64,000 nt of DNA from positions 372,001 through 436,000 of the forward strand of contig NZ_JAOCQD020000004.1 of assembly GCF_025290835.2 (NCBI RefSeq), given 5' to 3'. A program made the translations under genes and the position numbers. The stretch comes from Aquabacterium sp. OR-4. Lineage in GTDB: Bacteria; Pseudomonadota; Gammaproteobacteria; Burkholderiales; Burkholderiaceae_C. Shown in pieces: positions 10,957-19,621 of this stretch (position 1 is the stretch's first letter; each line of letters starts with the position of its first letter). The notes beneath the pieces were generated by a model. That model saw nothing but the letters and a program-made list of their open reading frames with translations. It did not search any database and was not told the DNA's origin.

Positions 10957-12168
10957 TCAGCGCCCCGCCTTCCGGTTCATGGTGCTGGCCTGCACCTGCT
11001 TGCGCCAGACGGCCTGGATCGATGTCTCGATGTGGCTGACGAACTGGTCGTAGGCATCGCGTGCCCGCTTGAAGGTCTTGGCACTGCCGTCGTACTTGCT
11101 GACGTCGTAGACCGTGCCGAACTCGGCGCTGGTGGTGGCCGTGACCGCGGTCTTGGGAATCTCCACCGGCAGCACCTTGTCGGTGTAGGTCGACTGGATC
11201 CATTGCCGCACGATGGCGCCGGTGGCGTCGGAGCTGTCCACGCGCGACAGCAGGATGCTGATGAAATCGAAGTCCTTGTCCAGACCGCGGCGGCTGAGCA
11301 GCTCGGTGGTCAGGTCGGAAAACAGCGACCAGAACTGCGAGGCCGAGGCGAAATCCAGCGCATTGGGCGGCAGCGGCATCACGATGCCGTTGCTGGCCAT
11401 GAAGGCGTTGATGGTGGTGTACGACAGCGCCGGCGGCGTGTCGATGACGATCGCGTCGTACTCCGCGCGCACATCGTCCACCCCGTAGTGCAGCACGTTC
11501 CAGAACTCGAAGCCCGGCTCCTGGGTCTGCCGCGCCGGCAGCGCGAACTCGGCGCCAAACAGCACCGGCGCGGCCGCGACCAGGTCGATGCCGTCCCAGT
11601 AGGTGGGCTGGATGGCGTAGCGGATCGAGGTTTCCGAACCCATGGCCAGCGGCAGGATGGTTTGCCGCTCGTCGACCTCGGTGTCGGGCAGGATGCCGAA
11701 CAGCGTGGTCAGCGAGCCCTGCGGGTCGGTGTCGATCACCAGCACCCGGTGCCCCAGCAGCGACAGTCCCTGCGCCAGCGTCATCGCAGTGGTGGTCTTG
11801 CCGACACCGCCCTTGAAGTTGCCCACGCTCACCGTCACCGCCTCGGCGCCGGCGGGGCGCAGGCGGTCCTTGCGATACTCGCGCACCCAGGCGCGCACCT
11901 CGGCCAGCGTGAACTCGCGCCGGCTGCCGGCCTCGTTGAGCCGGCCGGTGGGCAGGTCACCGCGCCCCATGCGGTGCGAGACCGAGCCTTTCTCGGCCCC
12001 CAGCAGCGCGGCCAGCTGGCTCAGGTTGAAGATCGGCGCCGCCTTGCGCGCCGTGGGTGCCAGCATCGCGGCACGGATCTGGCCCATCATGGCCTCGGCG
12101 CGTTCAGCCTGCTCGGCGATCTGCGTCAGACTGATGGCTTGCGGCGGCTTCAACGTGGGTGAGGTCAT
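10957..12168 (-). CDS. parA: ParA-family partition ATPase with N-terminal helix-turn-helix
   Basis: Partition ATPase of 403 residues. The N-terminal 110 residues carry a helix-turn-helix-like segment (FNLSQLAALLGAEKGSVSHR, about 46-65), as in autoregulatory type Ia ParA proteins. The deviant Walker A motif KGGVGKTT is at about 119-126, Walker A' VIDTDPQGS at about 144-152, and Walker B is AIVIDTPP. The ATG at 12168 has AGGAG 11 bases upstream; an in-frame TTG at 12177 is too close to that site to use it. The long N-terminal domain predicts repression of the par promoter, consistent with the dyad just upstream. It is transcribed away from the origin and divergently from rep. Confidence 0.95.
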   Translation of the reverse strand: MTSPTLKPPQAISLTQIAEQAERAEAMMGQIRAAMLAPTARKAAPIFNLSQLAALLGAEKGSVSHRMGRGDLPTGRLNEAGSRREFTLAEVRAWVREYRKDRLRPAGAEAVTVSVGNFKGGVGKTTTAMTLAQGLSLLGHRVLVIDTDPQGSLTTLFGILPDTEVDERQTILPLAMGSETSIRYAIQPTYWDGIDLVAAAPVLFGAEFALPARQTQEPGFEFWNVLHYGVDDVRAEYDAIVIDTPPALSYTTINAFMASNGIVMPLPPNALDFASASQFWSLFSDLTTELLSRRGLDKDFDFISILLSRVDSSDATGAIVRQWIQSTYTDKVLPVEIPKTAVTATTSAEFGTVYDVSKYDGSAKTFKRARDAYDQFVSHIETSIQAVWRKQVQASTMNRKAGR

Positions 12169-12206
12169 GGATCGCAATTCTCCTGCCTGTGCAGTCTACC
12201 GCCCGC

Positions 12207-12243
12207 TTGACGTTATATCGGCATTTGACGCAGTTTCGTCAAA
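12207..12243 (-). promoter_or_regulatory. parA promoter with overlapping dyad operator
   Basis: On the minus strand a -35-like TTGACG (12242-12237) and a -10-like TATAAC (12217-12212, 19 bp apart) or GATATA (17 bp apart) lie about 45 bp before the parA ATG. A dyad TTTGACG-6-CGTCAAA (12224-12243) overlaps the -35, and another TTGACG lies at 12207. This layout suits autorepression by the ParA helix-turn-helix domain. Confidence 0.5.
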
Positions 12244-12328
12244 GCGATGCCAGGGCCATCACAGCCCCATCTCCACACGCGAAGTCACGCCGTTTTCGAG
12301 CGGCGCAGGCCCGTATTGGCCTTGAAAC

Positions 12329-12358
12329 CAACCCCGGCAAGGCCTCCCGGGGGTTTTT
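12329..12358 (+). terminator. Candidate rho-independent terminator beside the origin
   Basis: AACCCCGG ... CCGGGGGTT stem followed by TTTTT on the plus strand. An overlapping alternative hairpin pairs GGCCTTG (12318) with CAAGGCC (12338). It could end a small plus-strand transcript from the parA promoter region; no such RNA can be defined from the sequence. Confidence 0.4.
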
Positions 12359-12560
12359 AAGCATTCAATACCTTCAAATCCTTTAATACCTTTAGCTCAG
12401 AAAACTCGTTGTAAAACAAAGACTTGTGTCAATCCACGTGAGGGGATACGGGAGCCCGCGGAGAGTTGTCGGGAGCCTGCGTGCCGGGCTACGGGAACTT
12501 GCGTGCGGCGCAACGGGACATTGCGTGAGTGGACACGGGGCCCGCTGTGCCGGCCGCCGC
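12356..12560. other. oriV: Replication origin: A+T-rich stretch plus five 22-bp iterons
   Basis: Bases 12356-12432 are strikingly A+T-rich for this window (TTTAAGCATTCAATACC and onward), a likely unwinding element. Directly beside it are five direct repeats with consensus ACGGGANNNTGCGTG starting at 12448, 12469, 12491, 12513 and 12535, spaced 21, 22, 22 and 22 bp. Iterons at one face of the helix next to an A+T-rich element and near a Rep_3 initiator gene are the standard design of iteron-controlled replicons. No DnaA box was found inside this block; two DnaA-like sites lie past rep at 15043. Confidence 0.8.
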
Positions 12561-12780
12561 ACCACCATGCCGGCAGCGCTGACGTGATGGTTTGCGGGGG
12601 CCTCTGACGGCACGGCCGCCCGATCCAGGGCCCTGATCACCCAGGGCGCGCCAGGCAAGCGCTCACACACTGCCTGGCCACGGTGCAAAGGCACCCACAG
12701 GGCAGGGCGCCTCTGCGCAGGAGGCCCGGAACGGGCGGGAGGGGCGGAATGTGGGCCGAGAGGTGGGCTGGTCTGCGTCG

Positions 12781-12820
12781 ATATGTGCCGGGATATGCCG
12801 GGATATGCCGGGATGCGCGG
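12781..12820. repeat. 10-bp direct repeats GGATATGCCG in the parA-rep intergenic region
   Basis: Two exact and two variant copies of GGATATGCCG in tandem. They may be further Rep or IHF-type binding sites. Otherwise bases 12561-13139 show only GC-rich sequence, including a (GGTGGC/GGCGGC) run near 12935, and no supported gene. Confidence 0.7.
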
Positions 12821-13139
12821 CATTCGGGCCGGTTCCAGCCGCCGCGCCGCACCGCGGCGATCTGGCCACCCTGGGTGGCGCCCGCCAGGCGCTGCCATGG
12901 CGTCGCTGCGACGCAGGCGTTTTGGCGCGGTGGCGGTGGCGGTGGCGGCGGCGGCGGGCCCGGCCCCAGGGGTCACAGCGCGCGCGGCTGTTCAGGTGCG
13001 TGTTTTCGGGAGCGCAAGACGCCCGGATGAGCGCGCGCCACGCCACCTGCGGCCCGGCTTGAGGTGAAGGTTGACGGGGGCGTGTCCGAGCAGGCCGGCG
13101 CCGACAGCGCTGACTCGCGGTCGCCGCCGGCGGATCGTG

Positions 13140-13160
13140 CATCACGTCTTGCACGTGATG
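13140..13160. promoter_or_regulatory. Dyad upstream of rep (candidate operator)
   Basis: CATCACGT-CTTGC-ACGTGATG, 8-bp arms, 42 bp before the rep ATG. CACGTGA-like cores recur at 12435 and 13178. Initiator genes of this type are often repressed by their own product at such dyads. Confidence 0.4.
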
Positions 13161-13201
13161 AAGGCGAGTTCGCCACCTCACGTGTCGGATACCATCTCCG
13201 C

Positions 13202-14731
13202 ATGAACGTGCCAGATGAGGCCCCGCCCGTGTCACTCCTGCCTGCCGGCGCCCAGACGCCGGCCGAGGCGGAGGCGCCATCAGCGCTGCTTGCGCCGGCC
13301 ATGCCGGGCGGCACGCGCAGGGCACCGGCGCGACGCAGCGCGGCTGCCGGCTTGCCGGCACGCGCCGACGCGGGCCAGGAGCTGCTGCGCAAACCGGTCA
13401 ATGCGCTGGCCATCGTGCCGCAGTCCAAGAAGATCACGCCGCTGTTTCGCAAGAGCTACAACGTGATGCTGCACCTGGCGCAGGAGCAGGGCATGGAGCG
13501 CGACATCTTTCGCGCACCGATCTCGGCCGTGCTGGCCGGGCTGGATTTCGATTCCAACGACACCGGCCTGGTCAAGCGCCACCTGCGCGCCATGGCCACC
13601 ACAGCGGTGGAGTGGCAGTCGCCCACCACCGGCGAAGGCGCCAGCTGGGCCATCAGCGGCCTGATCGGCCATGCCGAGATCAAGCGCGAGGGCGGGCAGA
13701 ACTGGCTTGAATGGTCGTACTCGGTGCGGCTGAAGCAGGAACTGCTTGAGCCCAGCGTGTTTGCGCGTCTGTCGCTCGAGATGATCGCGCAGCTGCGCTC
13801 GCACGGCGCCATCGCGCTGTACGAGATCTGCAGCCGCTACCGCGACGTGGGCCGCACCTCGCGCCAGGCCTGGTCGTGGTGGCGGCCGGTGTTGTCGGGC
13901 AAGCCCGAGACCGACAAGCAAAAGCAGCTCGAGTACCGCTTCTTCAAGCGTGACGTGATCAAGCGGGCGATCGACGAGGTCAACGCCATCACCGACATCG
14001 AGGTGGAACTGCTGGAGTACAAGGCCGGCCGCTTCATTGCCGATCTGCAGTTCAGCGTGCGGCGCAAGCAGCAGGTGCCCTTGCCACTGGTGCCGCCGGG
14101 CAGCGCGCCGCAGCCGCTCGACCTGACCCAGGTGGTGCGCGCCACGGCGCTGGGCGTGGACGAGGAGCGCGCCGAGCAATGCCTGCACGAGTTTGGCGAG
14201 GCGCCGCTGAAGGCCGCGCTCGATGTGCTGGAGCGGCGCGTGGCCAGCGCCTTTCCGCAACCGCTGCGCGACCCGCAGCGTTACCTGCGCGCCGTGCTCG
14301 AGGGCGCCCGCGGCGGGCCAGACGAGACGCCGGCCGCGCACGGCCCCGGCCATGACGCCGACGCGGCGGGCCGTGCCGATCTGGCCCTGCGCGAGGTGGA
14401 GGCCAAGCGCCGCGTGAAGTGGACCGAAGAGTGGCTGCGCCGCCGCCGCGACGGCCTGGCCGACGAGATTGCCGCGATGGGCGAGGAGGCGCAGCAAGCG
14501 CTGTGCGACAGCCTGCTGGCTGACATGGCGGCGCGCAATGTCCACCCGTCGATCCGCAAGCGGCTGCAGACCAGCGGCTGGCAGCACGCCATGGTGCTGC
14601 ACGAGATGCTGCGCTTTTATGCCAACGCCAGCATCGGCGAGCAGTGGGACCAGCCCAGCGCCCAGCAGCTGCTGGATGTGGCGGCGCAACTGGGTGATAC
14701 CGCAGAGTCTGCCGGCTTGTCGGCGGGCTGA
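13202..14731 (+). CDS. rep: Replication initiator protein, Rep_3 superfamily
   Basis: Initiator of 509 residues that should bind the iterons at 12448-12550 and open the adjacent A+T-rich element. After a disordered leader of about 60 residues, two winged-helix domains cover about residues 75-300 (VPQSKKITPLFRKSYNVMLH, the central SHGAIALYEICSRY, and YRFFKRDVIKRAIDEVN), all typical of RepB/Rep_3 proteins. The C-terminal 190 residues are less conserved and may serve oligomerisation. The ATG at 13202 was chosen. A GTG at 13064 would add 46 residues, and neither start has a convincing ribosome site, so the start is uncertain. It is divergent from parA across the origin. The gene type is common on Burkholderiales chromids and megaplasmids. 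Confidence 0.88.
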   Translation: MNVPDEAPPVSLLPAGAQTPAEAEAPSALLAPAMPGGTRRAPARRSAAAGLPARADAGQELLRKPVNALAIVPQSKKITPLFRKSYNVMLHLAQEQGMERDIFRAPISAVLAGLDFDSNDTGLVKRHLRAMATTAVEWQSPTTGEGASWAISGLIGHAEIKREGGQNWLEWSYSVRLKQELLEPSVFARLSLEMIAQLRSHGAIALYEICSRYRDVGRTSRQAWSWWRPVLSGKPETDKQKQLEYRFFKRDVIKRAIDEVNAITDIEVELLEYKAGRFIADLQFSVRRKQQVPLPLVPPGSAPQPLDLTQVVRATALGVDEERAEQCLHEFGEAPLKAALDVLERRVASAFPQPLRDPQRYLRAVLEGARGGPDETPAAHGPGHDADAAGRADLALREVEAKRRVKWTEEWLRRRRDGLADEIAAMGEEAQQALCDSLLADMAARNVHPSIRKRLQTSGWQHAMVLHEMLRFYANASIGEQWDQPSAQQLLDVAAQLGDTAESAGLSAG

Positions 14732-14790
14732 CCTGGCGGGGCCGCTGGGGCGGGTGCAGCCGGGCGGGCGGATCCACTCCCTCAACAAAC

Positions 14791-14874
14791 GAACTAACGG
14801 CTTTGTGTGGTCTTTGCTGATGGTGCGCGGTAGCGGTGTTGGGCGCAGTCGAAAACACAGACTGCCGTTAGTTC
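14791..14874. repeat. Separated inverted repeat downstream of rep
   Basis: GAACTAACGGC at 14791-14801 and its exact reverse complement at 14864-14874, 62 bp apart, with partial matching beyond the arms. It lies in the 528-bp gap 14732-15259, which has no supported gene. The gap is less GC-rich in its middle part and may belong to the origin or end the rep transcript. Confidence 0.65.
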
Positions 14875-15042
14875 ATTTAATGCGCGGACGACGCCCGTTT
14901 GCACTAACCAACCCGCCGCCTCCACAACCCTTTCCGGCACACCTCTTAGAACTACCCGCGCCACAACACACCACACCGATGCGCAACACCGAGGCAAGTC
15001 ACACAAGCTGGATACCTGACAACCGCCGATATCCCCACCCGC

Positions 15043-15063
15043 AGTGGACAAGCCTGTGGAAAA
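15043..15063. promoter_or_regulatory. Two DnaA-box-like sites
   Basis: AGTGGACAA (15043) and TGTGGAAAA (15055) each resemble TGTGGATAA, the second matching at 8 of 9 positions. Location near rep makes a role in initiation plausible but unproven. Confidence 0.4.
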
Positions 15064-15259
15064 GCCGGCACACCCCCGCTGGAAGCCGCGCCAGCACTCG
15101 CTGTCAAGGACTTTGCCTCATTGCAAGGCAGTCCGAAGAAGATTCCTCTGAGCGCTCGTCAACCCCTTGAGCGCGGCAGTCCGAACGGACTACATCTGCG
15201 GCCGAGTCACCCCGCCGCCGCACCCCTTCATGGGCCTTCAAGCGCCCTTCAACCGCCCT

Positions 15260-16063
15260 TCAACCGGCCAGCCTGCGGCCCAGGCCCGCCATCGGCGGCA
15301 GCGACGCCACCCGGTGGATCAGCCGCCGGATGCTGTCCACCCCGACCTTTTCGCGCACGGCAGCAATCTGTGTGCGCACCGTCGAGATCTTGACCCTGTG
15401 TTCGCCGGCAATCTGCTGCGGTGTCAGGCCGTCGCACAGCGCGTCCAGTACCTTGCCTTCATGGTGGGTCAGATGGTGTTCGGTGTCGAAAAACTGGCGC
15501 GCCAGGCACCGGTCGTGCACCTCGGCGCCCAGCATCAGCAAGGCCACCGGTGGTGGCGCCGCGCTGTCGCCGGCGTCGACCTGGATCGGCGCCACGCCCA
15601 CCGCCAGCACGGCCTCGCCACCACGGTTCAGCGCCACCATGGCCCACAGGCCGCGCATGGCCGAGCGGATCGCGGCATGCAGCCGCGCTGCGTCCTCGGC
15701 CGGCAGTGCGGCGGCCACGCTGTCGCGCGGCTGGCCGCTGGCCGGCAAGACCAGCGGCGCACCGTGCCGGCACTGCTGCACAGCCGTGGCGTTGGCATGC
15801 AGCACATGACCTTGCGCGTCCACCAGCACCAGGCCGAAACCCACGGCGTCCAGCACCTGCCGCAGCAGCGGTGTCACGCCCTCAGCGCCACGCGGCAGCG
15901 CCACCGGGCGCAGCGGCGCGCACAGCGCCGGCTCCAAAACCAGGGCCGGGGCCGGGGCCGGGGCCGGGGCCGGCGCGACCCGGCAGGGCGCTTCCAAGAT
16001 GTCCGCATGATTGAACAAGCTGCTCTCCCCAAGGGCTGATCGGCGGCCGGAAGGGGCCGCCAC
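15260..16063 (-). CDS. LuxR-family regulator with PAS-like sensor domain
   Basis: DNA-binding protein of 267 residues. An Ala-Pro repeat encoded by (GGGGCC)5 lies near residues 31-40. A PAS-like domain follows (LLRQVLDAVGFGLVLVDAQGHVLHAN), then a C-terminal LuxR helix-turn-helix with LTHHEGKVLDALCDGLTPQQ, then HRVKISTVRTQIAAVREK. No receiver domain is present, so it is not a classical response regulator. The start is GTG 16063, as no in-frame ATG gives the full sensor, and the true start may be internal. It lies between rep and a second LuxR gene on the same strand; its targets are unknown. Confidence 0.8.
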   Translation of the reverse strand: MAAPSGRRSALGESSLFNHADILEAPCRVAPAPAPAPAPALVLEPALCAPLRPVALPRGAEGVTPLLRQVLDAVGFGLVLVDAQGHVLHANATAVQQCRHGAPLVLPASGQPRDSVAAALPAEDAARLHAAIRSAMRGLWAMVALNRGGEAVLAVGVAPIQVDAGDSAAPPPVALLMLGAEVHDRCLARQFFDTEHHLTHHEGKVLDALCDGLTPQQIAGEHRVKISTVRTQIAAVREKVGVDSIRRLIHRVASLPPMAGLGRRLAG

Positions 16064-16165
16064 ACGATCACCCGGTGCAGGATCTTGTGCGCTCAGGCCC
16101 CTGCGCCGGCCTACCTGACAAAGTGGGGTCGTACGCCGCCGAGCACGCCGTTCTAGGGGGCACGC

Positions 16166-17230
16166 TCACGCATCGCTGCGCCCACCGCTGGCCTCGCCCA
16201 GCACGCGCGCGATGGCGCTGCGCTCGTGCACGCCCAGGCGGGCGAACACCTGCTTCACGTGGTAGGCCGCCGTGTTGGTGCTCACCGCCAGCTGCGACGC
16301 GATCTCGGCATTGCTGTGGCCACGGGCGATCAGCACCGCCACCTCGCGCTGTTGCGGCGACAAGCCCAGCGCCGCCGCACCCTGCGCCAGGCGCAACGGC
16401 TCGGCGGCCAGGCGCGACAGCAGCAGCGCCGTGGCCTGGTCACCGCTGGCACTGCGCATGGCATGGCGCCGAAACTCGAAGCGGCCCCAGCTGGTGACCA
16501 CCTGGTGCACCGCCTGCGGTGCGCTCAGCACGGTGTGCATCACGGCGGCCACAAAACCCGGCAGGGTCTCGCGCTCGGCCAGTGCCGAGGCCGGCGCAAT
16601 CGCGTTGCCATGCGCCAGGCGGATCAGCCGCGACCAGTTCTCGTCGGCCCACAGCTCGCCACCCTGCGCATCCAGCAGCGCCAGCGCCTGCTCGATGGCC
16701 TGGTCCTGCGGGTCGCGTGGCAGGGCCGGCGACGGCACCGCCAGGCCCTGACCCAGGTAGTGCAGCACGCTGGCCAGCGCCTGCTCGTCGTCGGCCGAAA
16801 ACGCCGGCGACTGCGGCCCGCGGTACAGACTGAGCTGGCCCAGCACCTGCCCCTGGTGGCGCACGATGGCGTACAGCAGGTGCGCGATGCCCAGCGGGCC
16901 GAGCACCTCGCGGCCATAGGTTCCGCTGAGTTCGGCCTCGCTGACCGAGCGCCGGCTGGTGGGCTGCCTGGCCGCCACGCGTTCGAGGTACTGCTGGCGA
17001 AACTGCTGGTTGGTGTGCCGGTCATGAAAACCGGCCATTGCATTGGGCCCCAGCATGCGCTCGGCATAGAGGTTGGTGATGCCGCCGCGCTCGTCGCAGA
17101 AAAAGAAACCGGCATGGCTGGCCGGCACCAGCTCGCGCAGCACCGGCAGCAGCGAGGGCAGCAGCACCGGCGCCGGCAGGCCCAGGTGGCACAGCTGGCG
17201 CAGGGTCACGCGGGCAGGGTGAAGGCTCAT
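16166..17230 (-). CDS. LuxR-family transcriptional regulator with GAF-like domain
   Basis: Regulator of 354 residues. The N-terminal region (about 20-180) resembles a GAF sensor (FFFCDERGGITNLYAERM, LGIAHLLYAIVRHQGQVLG). The C-terminal LuxR domain (about 285-345) has LSPQQREVAVLIARGHSNAE followed by LAVSTNTAAYHVKQVFARLG. ATG 17230 begins MSLHPARV and is preferred to a GC-rich upstream extension. It lies downstream of the double CE12 gene on the same strand, 110 bp away, with a perfect 22-bp palindrome in the gap. It may regulate part of the pectin locus, but nothing in the sequence proves that. Confidence 0.85.
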   Translation of the reverse strand: MSLHPARVTLRQLCHLGLPAPVLLPSLLPVLRELVPASHAGFFFCDERGGITNLYAERMLGPNAMAGFHDRHTNQQFRQQYLERVAARQPTSRRSVSEAELSGTYGREVLGPLGIAHLLYAIVRHQGQVLGQLSLYRGPQSPAFSADDEQALASVLHYLGQGLAVPSPALPRDPQDQAIEQALALLDAQGGELWADENWSRLIRLAHGNAIAPASALAERETLPGFVAAVMHTVLSAPQAVHQVVTSWGRFEFRRHAMRSASGDQATALLLSRLAAEPLRLAQGAAALGLSPQQREVAVLIARGHSNAEIASQLAVSTNTAAYHVKQVFARLGVHERSAIARVLGEASGGRSDA

Positions 17231-17284
17231 CGGCGCAGCTTGGACAACAGGGCCCGCGCAGCATAGCCCGCCACCTGGCGCCAT

Positions 17285-17306
17285 GACCTACCCGGCCGGG
17301 TAGGTC
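17285..17306. promoter_or_regulatory. Perfect 22-bp palindrome upstream of the LuxR gene
   Basis: Half-site GACCTACCCGG followed at once by its reverse complement, 55 bp before the regulator ATG at 17230. No T-run follows on either strand, so an operator is likelier than a terminator. Confidence 0.5.
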
Positions 17307-17340
17307 GACAGGCTCAGCCTCTCATGTCGGCAACACCCGC

Positions 17341-19413
17341 TCAGCCACCGGCCTCGGGCAGGGGCTCGTTGCGCAGCATCGGCAGCAGCAGCGCCTGCGG
17401 CAGCTGGCGCAGGCCGCGCGCCACGCAGGCCGCGTTCAGGCGCGCGCCGGCGTCGTTGGTGTGGGTGCGGGCATCGGCAAACAGGGTCGCCACGCCGGCT
17501 TCGCCCAGGCCACGGTAGGCCTCGGTGACGATCATCGTCAGGTCGATGAACAGCGCGCCCTCGCGCATGGCCACGCTGCGGCCCCAGTCGGCAAACTGCT
17601 CAAAGTCGCGCCCCTGCAGCCAGCGGTCCTTGTGCGGCACCGGCGACAGCAGCACCGGCACGGCACCGGCGTCGAGGGCCTCGCGCACATAACGCGTCAG
17701 GTAGGCGCCGAAGCTGCGCACCGTCTCGCGGCTGCCGTCGGGCAGGGTCTCCTCGGTGGTCTCGGGGCCGGTGCCGGGCAGCACCCCGCGCTGCTTGGCC
17801 GCGGCATCGCCCACGCGGCCACCATCGTTGTGGCCAAACTGGATCAGCACCACATCACCGGGCTGGCACTGCGCACGCACCGCCTGCCAGCGCCCTTCGC
17901 GCAAAAAGGTGCGCGTGCTGCGCCCGCCCATCGCGTGATTGGCCAGTTGCAGGCGCTGGCCGTCCAGCCACGGCGCCAGGCGTTCGCCCCAGCCCCACTG
18001 GCCGTTCTGCCCGGCGCTGCGCACGGTCGAATCGCCCACCAGAAACAGCGTGGGCAGACGGGCCTCCAGCACCGGCGGCCGTGCCGGGCTGGCAGCGCCG
18101 GCCACGGCCGGCAGCGCGCCCGCCACCGGTGCCGACGCTGCCCCGGTGGCCCCGGCGCCCAACACGGCCAACGCGGCCACCGGCGGTGCCAGCAGCGCCT
18201 CGGCCGGCAGCAGGCCCTGCGCGCGCAGCGCCGCGTGCACCACCTGGGCGTTCAAGGCCGCACCGGCCCAGTTGGTGTGCACGCGTTCTTCGGGCGTGCT
18301 GCGCGGAAACAGCTGCGCCACCACCGCCGGGCCCAGCGCGTCGTAACGCGCTGCCACCTCGGCATCCAGATCGATCAGCGCCACACGCTGCTCGCGTGCC
18401 ACCTCGGCCGCCCAGCTGGCGTAACTGCCGATGCCCCGCAGCGTGCGGCCCTGCTCATCGCGGCGCTGGCGCGGCACCGGCGTGCACAGCACCGGTGTGG
18501 CGCCCAGTGCGCGAATCTCGGCAAGGTAGGCCCGCAGGTAGGCGCCGTAGGTCAACACCGTCTCGGGCTGGCCGGTCAGGCGGTTGGTGATGGCCTGCTG
18601 TTCGTCGCCGGTGCCGCGCAGCGTGCCGCGCGCACGCTGGTCGTCGTTGACCGGGCTGCTGTCGTTGTGGCCGAACTGGATCAGCACCAGATCGCCGCGC
18701 TTGACGAACGCCTGCGTGCGCGCCCAGTGCCCGCCACTGCGGTAGGTGCGGCTGCTCAGGCCGCCGATGGCGCGGTTGACCAGGTTCACGCGCGCCGGGT
18801 CGAGGTAGCGGGCCAGCACATGGCCCCAGCCCCACTGGCCGGCCGGGCCCAGGCCCTGGCCGTCGTCGCGGCCGTTGCGCACCGTGCTGTCGCCGATCAA
18901 CAGCACCGAGGGCAGGCGGGCATCGGCCGGCTCGGGCAGTTGCAGCGGCGGCGTGCGCGGATCGGTGTTGACCGCCACCGGCGGCACCGCCGCAGCGACC
19001 GGCACCGCCGGCGCAGCGGGCGCACCGGCCACGGTGGGGGCACTGCTGCAGGCGGTCAGCCAGGGCCCCAGCAGGCCGGCGCCGCCCATGCCGGCCAGTG
19101 CGCCCACCCAGCGCCGCCGCGCCGGCGAGGCCGCGGCGCCGGGCTGGCTGCCGCTGGCCGGCGAGTCCGCCCCCGGCCCGAACCCCGGCCCGGCCGGCGG
19201 GCCGCAACGGTGGTCGGAAGCAGCGCCAGATCCATCGCCCGAAGCCTGGCCTAGACCTTTGCCGAAGCCTTCGCCAGAACGGCCGCTGGAGTGGTCGCTG
19301 GAGTGACCGCCCGAGCTGCCGACAGCGGGCAGGGCAGGGTGCAGATCCAGGCGCATCGGCAACTGCAGACGCAGACGCAGGGGCAGGGGCAGGGGCAGAC
19401 GCGATCGGGTCAT
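17341..19413 (-). CDS. Tandem rhamnogalacturonan acetylesterase, two CE12 SGNH domains
   Basis: Exported esterase of 690 residues that should remove acetyl groups from RG-I galacturonate. There are two complete SGNH domains. Domain 1 (about 167-400) has GDST with Ser176, GHND 248-251 and HTN at 379-381, in place of the usual DxxH arrangement. Domain 2 (about 453-675) has GDST with Ser462, GHND 527-530 and HTN 651-653. An Ala/Pro linker joins them. A twin-Arg, hydrophobic, Cys-ending segment (RRRWVGALAG, then WLTACSS at about 99-122) looks like a Tat/lipoprotein signal but lies about 100 residues in, so the true start may be later than ATG 19413. It is divergent from the PL22-like gene and shares its upstream region. 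Confidence 0.9.
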   Translation of the reverse strand: MTRSRLPLPLPLRLRLQLPMRLDLHPALPAVGSSGGHSSDHSSGRSGEGFGKGLGQASGDGSGAASDHRCGPPAGPGFGPGADSPASGSQPGAAASPARRRWVGALAGMGGAGLLGPWLTACSSAPTVAGAPAAPAVPVAAAVPPVAVNTDPRTPPLQLPEPADARLPSVLLIGDSTVRNGRDDGQGLGPAGQWGWGHVLARYLDPARVNLVNRAIGGLSSRTYRSGGHWARTQAFVKRGDLVLIQFGHNDSSPVNDDQRARGTLRGTGDEQQAITNRLTGQPETVLTYGAYLRAYLAEIRALGATPVLCTPVPRQRRDEQGRTLRGIGSYASWAAEVAREQRVALIDLDAEVAARYDALGPAVVAQLFPRSTPEERVHTNWAGAALNAQVVHAALRAQGLLPAEALLAPPVAALAVLGAGATGAASAPVAGALPAVAGAASPARPPVLEARLPTLFLVGDSTVRSAGQNGQWGWGERLAPWLDGQRLQLANHAMGGRSTRTFLREGRWQAVRAQCQPGDVVLIQFGHNDGGRVGDAAAKQRGVLPGTGPETTEETLPDGSRETVRSFGAYLTRYVREALDAGAVPVLLSPVPHKDRWLQGRDFEQFADWGRSVAMREGALFIDLTMIVTEAYRGLGEAGVATLFADARTHTNDAGARLNAACVARGLRQLPQALLLPMLRNEPLPEAGG

Positions 19414-19502
19414 CGTGGGCTCGCGCCGCACGGCGCAGTCAGCAGGGCTGGGCCGCAAGGCTAAGGCCTGTGGACAGCGCCACCCGGTGGCGGGCGCCAA
19501 TC

Positions 19503-19520
19503 GATCAAGTTCATGAGCGA
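19503..19520 (+). promoter_or_regulatory. Candidate operator, copy of GATCAAGTKCATGAGCGA
   Basis: GATCAAGTTCATGAGCGA lies between the divergent CE12 and PL22-like genes. It differs by one base from 50221-50238 and resembles sites near 32023 and 46598. In-frame ATGs at 19513 and 19520 fall inside it, one reason to prefer a later start for the PL22-like gene. Confidence 0.45.
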
Positions 19521-19621
19521 TGCGGGCGTCTTCGGGCGACACCCTGTTCACGCGCCGACAGGCCGTGGCTAGAGTCGCGCCGCTTTCTCCTGGCCGGCCT
19601 TGCAGCCGCCTTGAATCCCCT

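Noticed and set aside
12392..12976. Minus-strand open frame of 194 codons in the origin
   Set aside because: It runs through iterons and repeats, is Ala/Pro/Arg-rich, and has no family features.
15043..15063. Chromosomal oriC
   Set aside because: Only two DnaA-like boxes, no dnaA, dnaN or gyrB nearby, and an iteron-Rep system is present instead.
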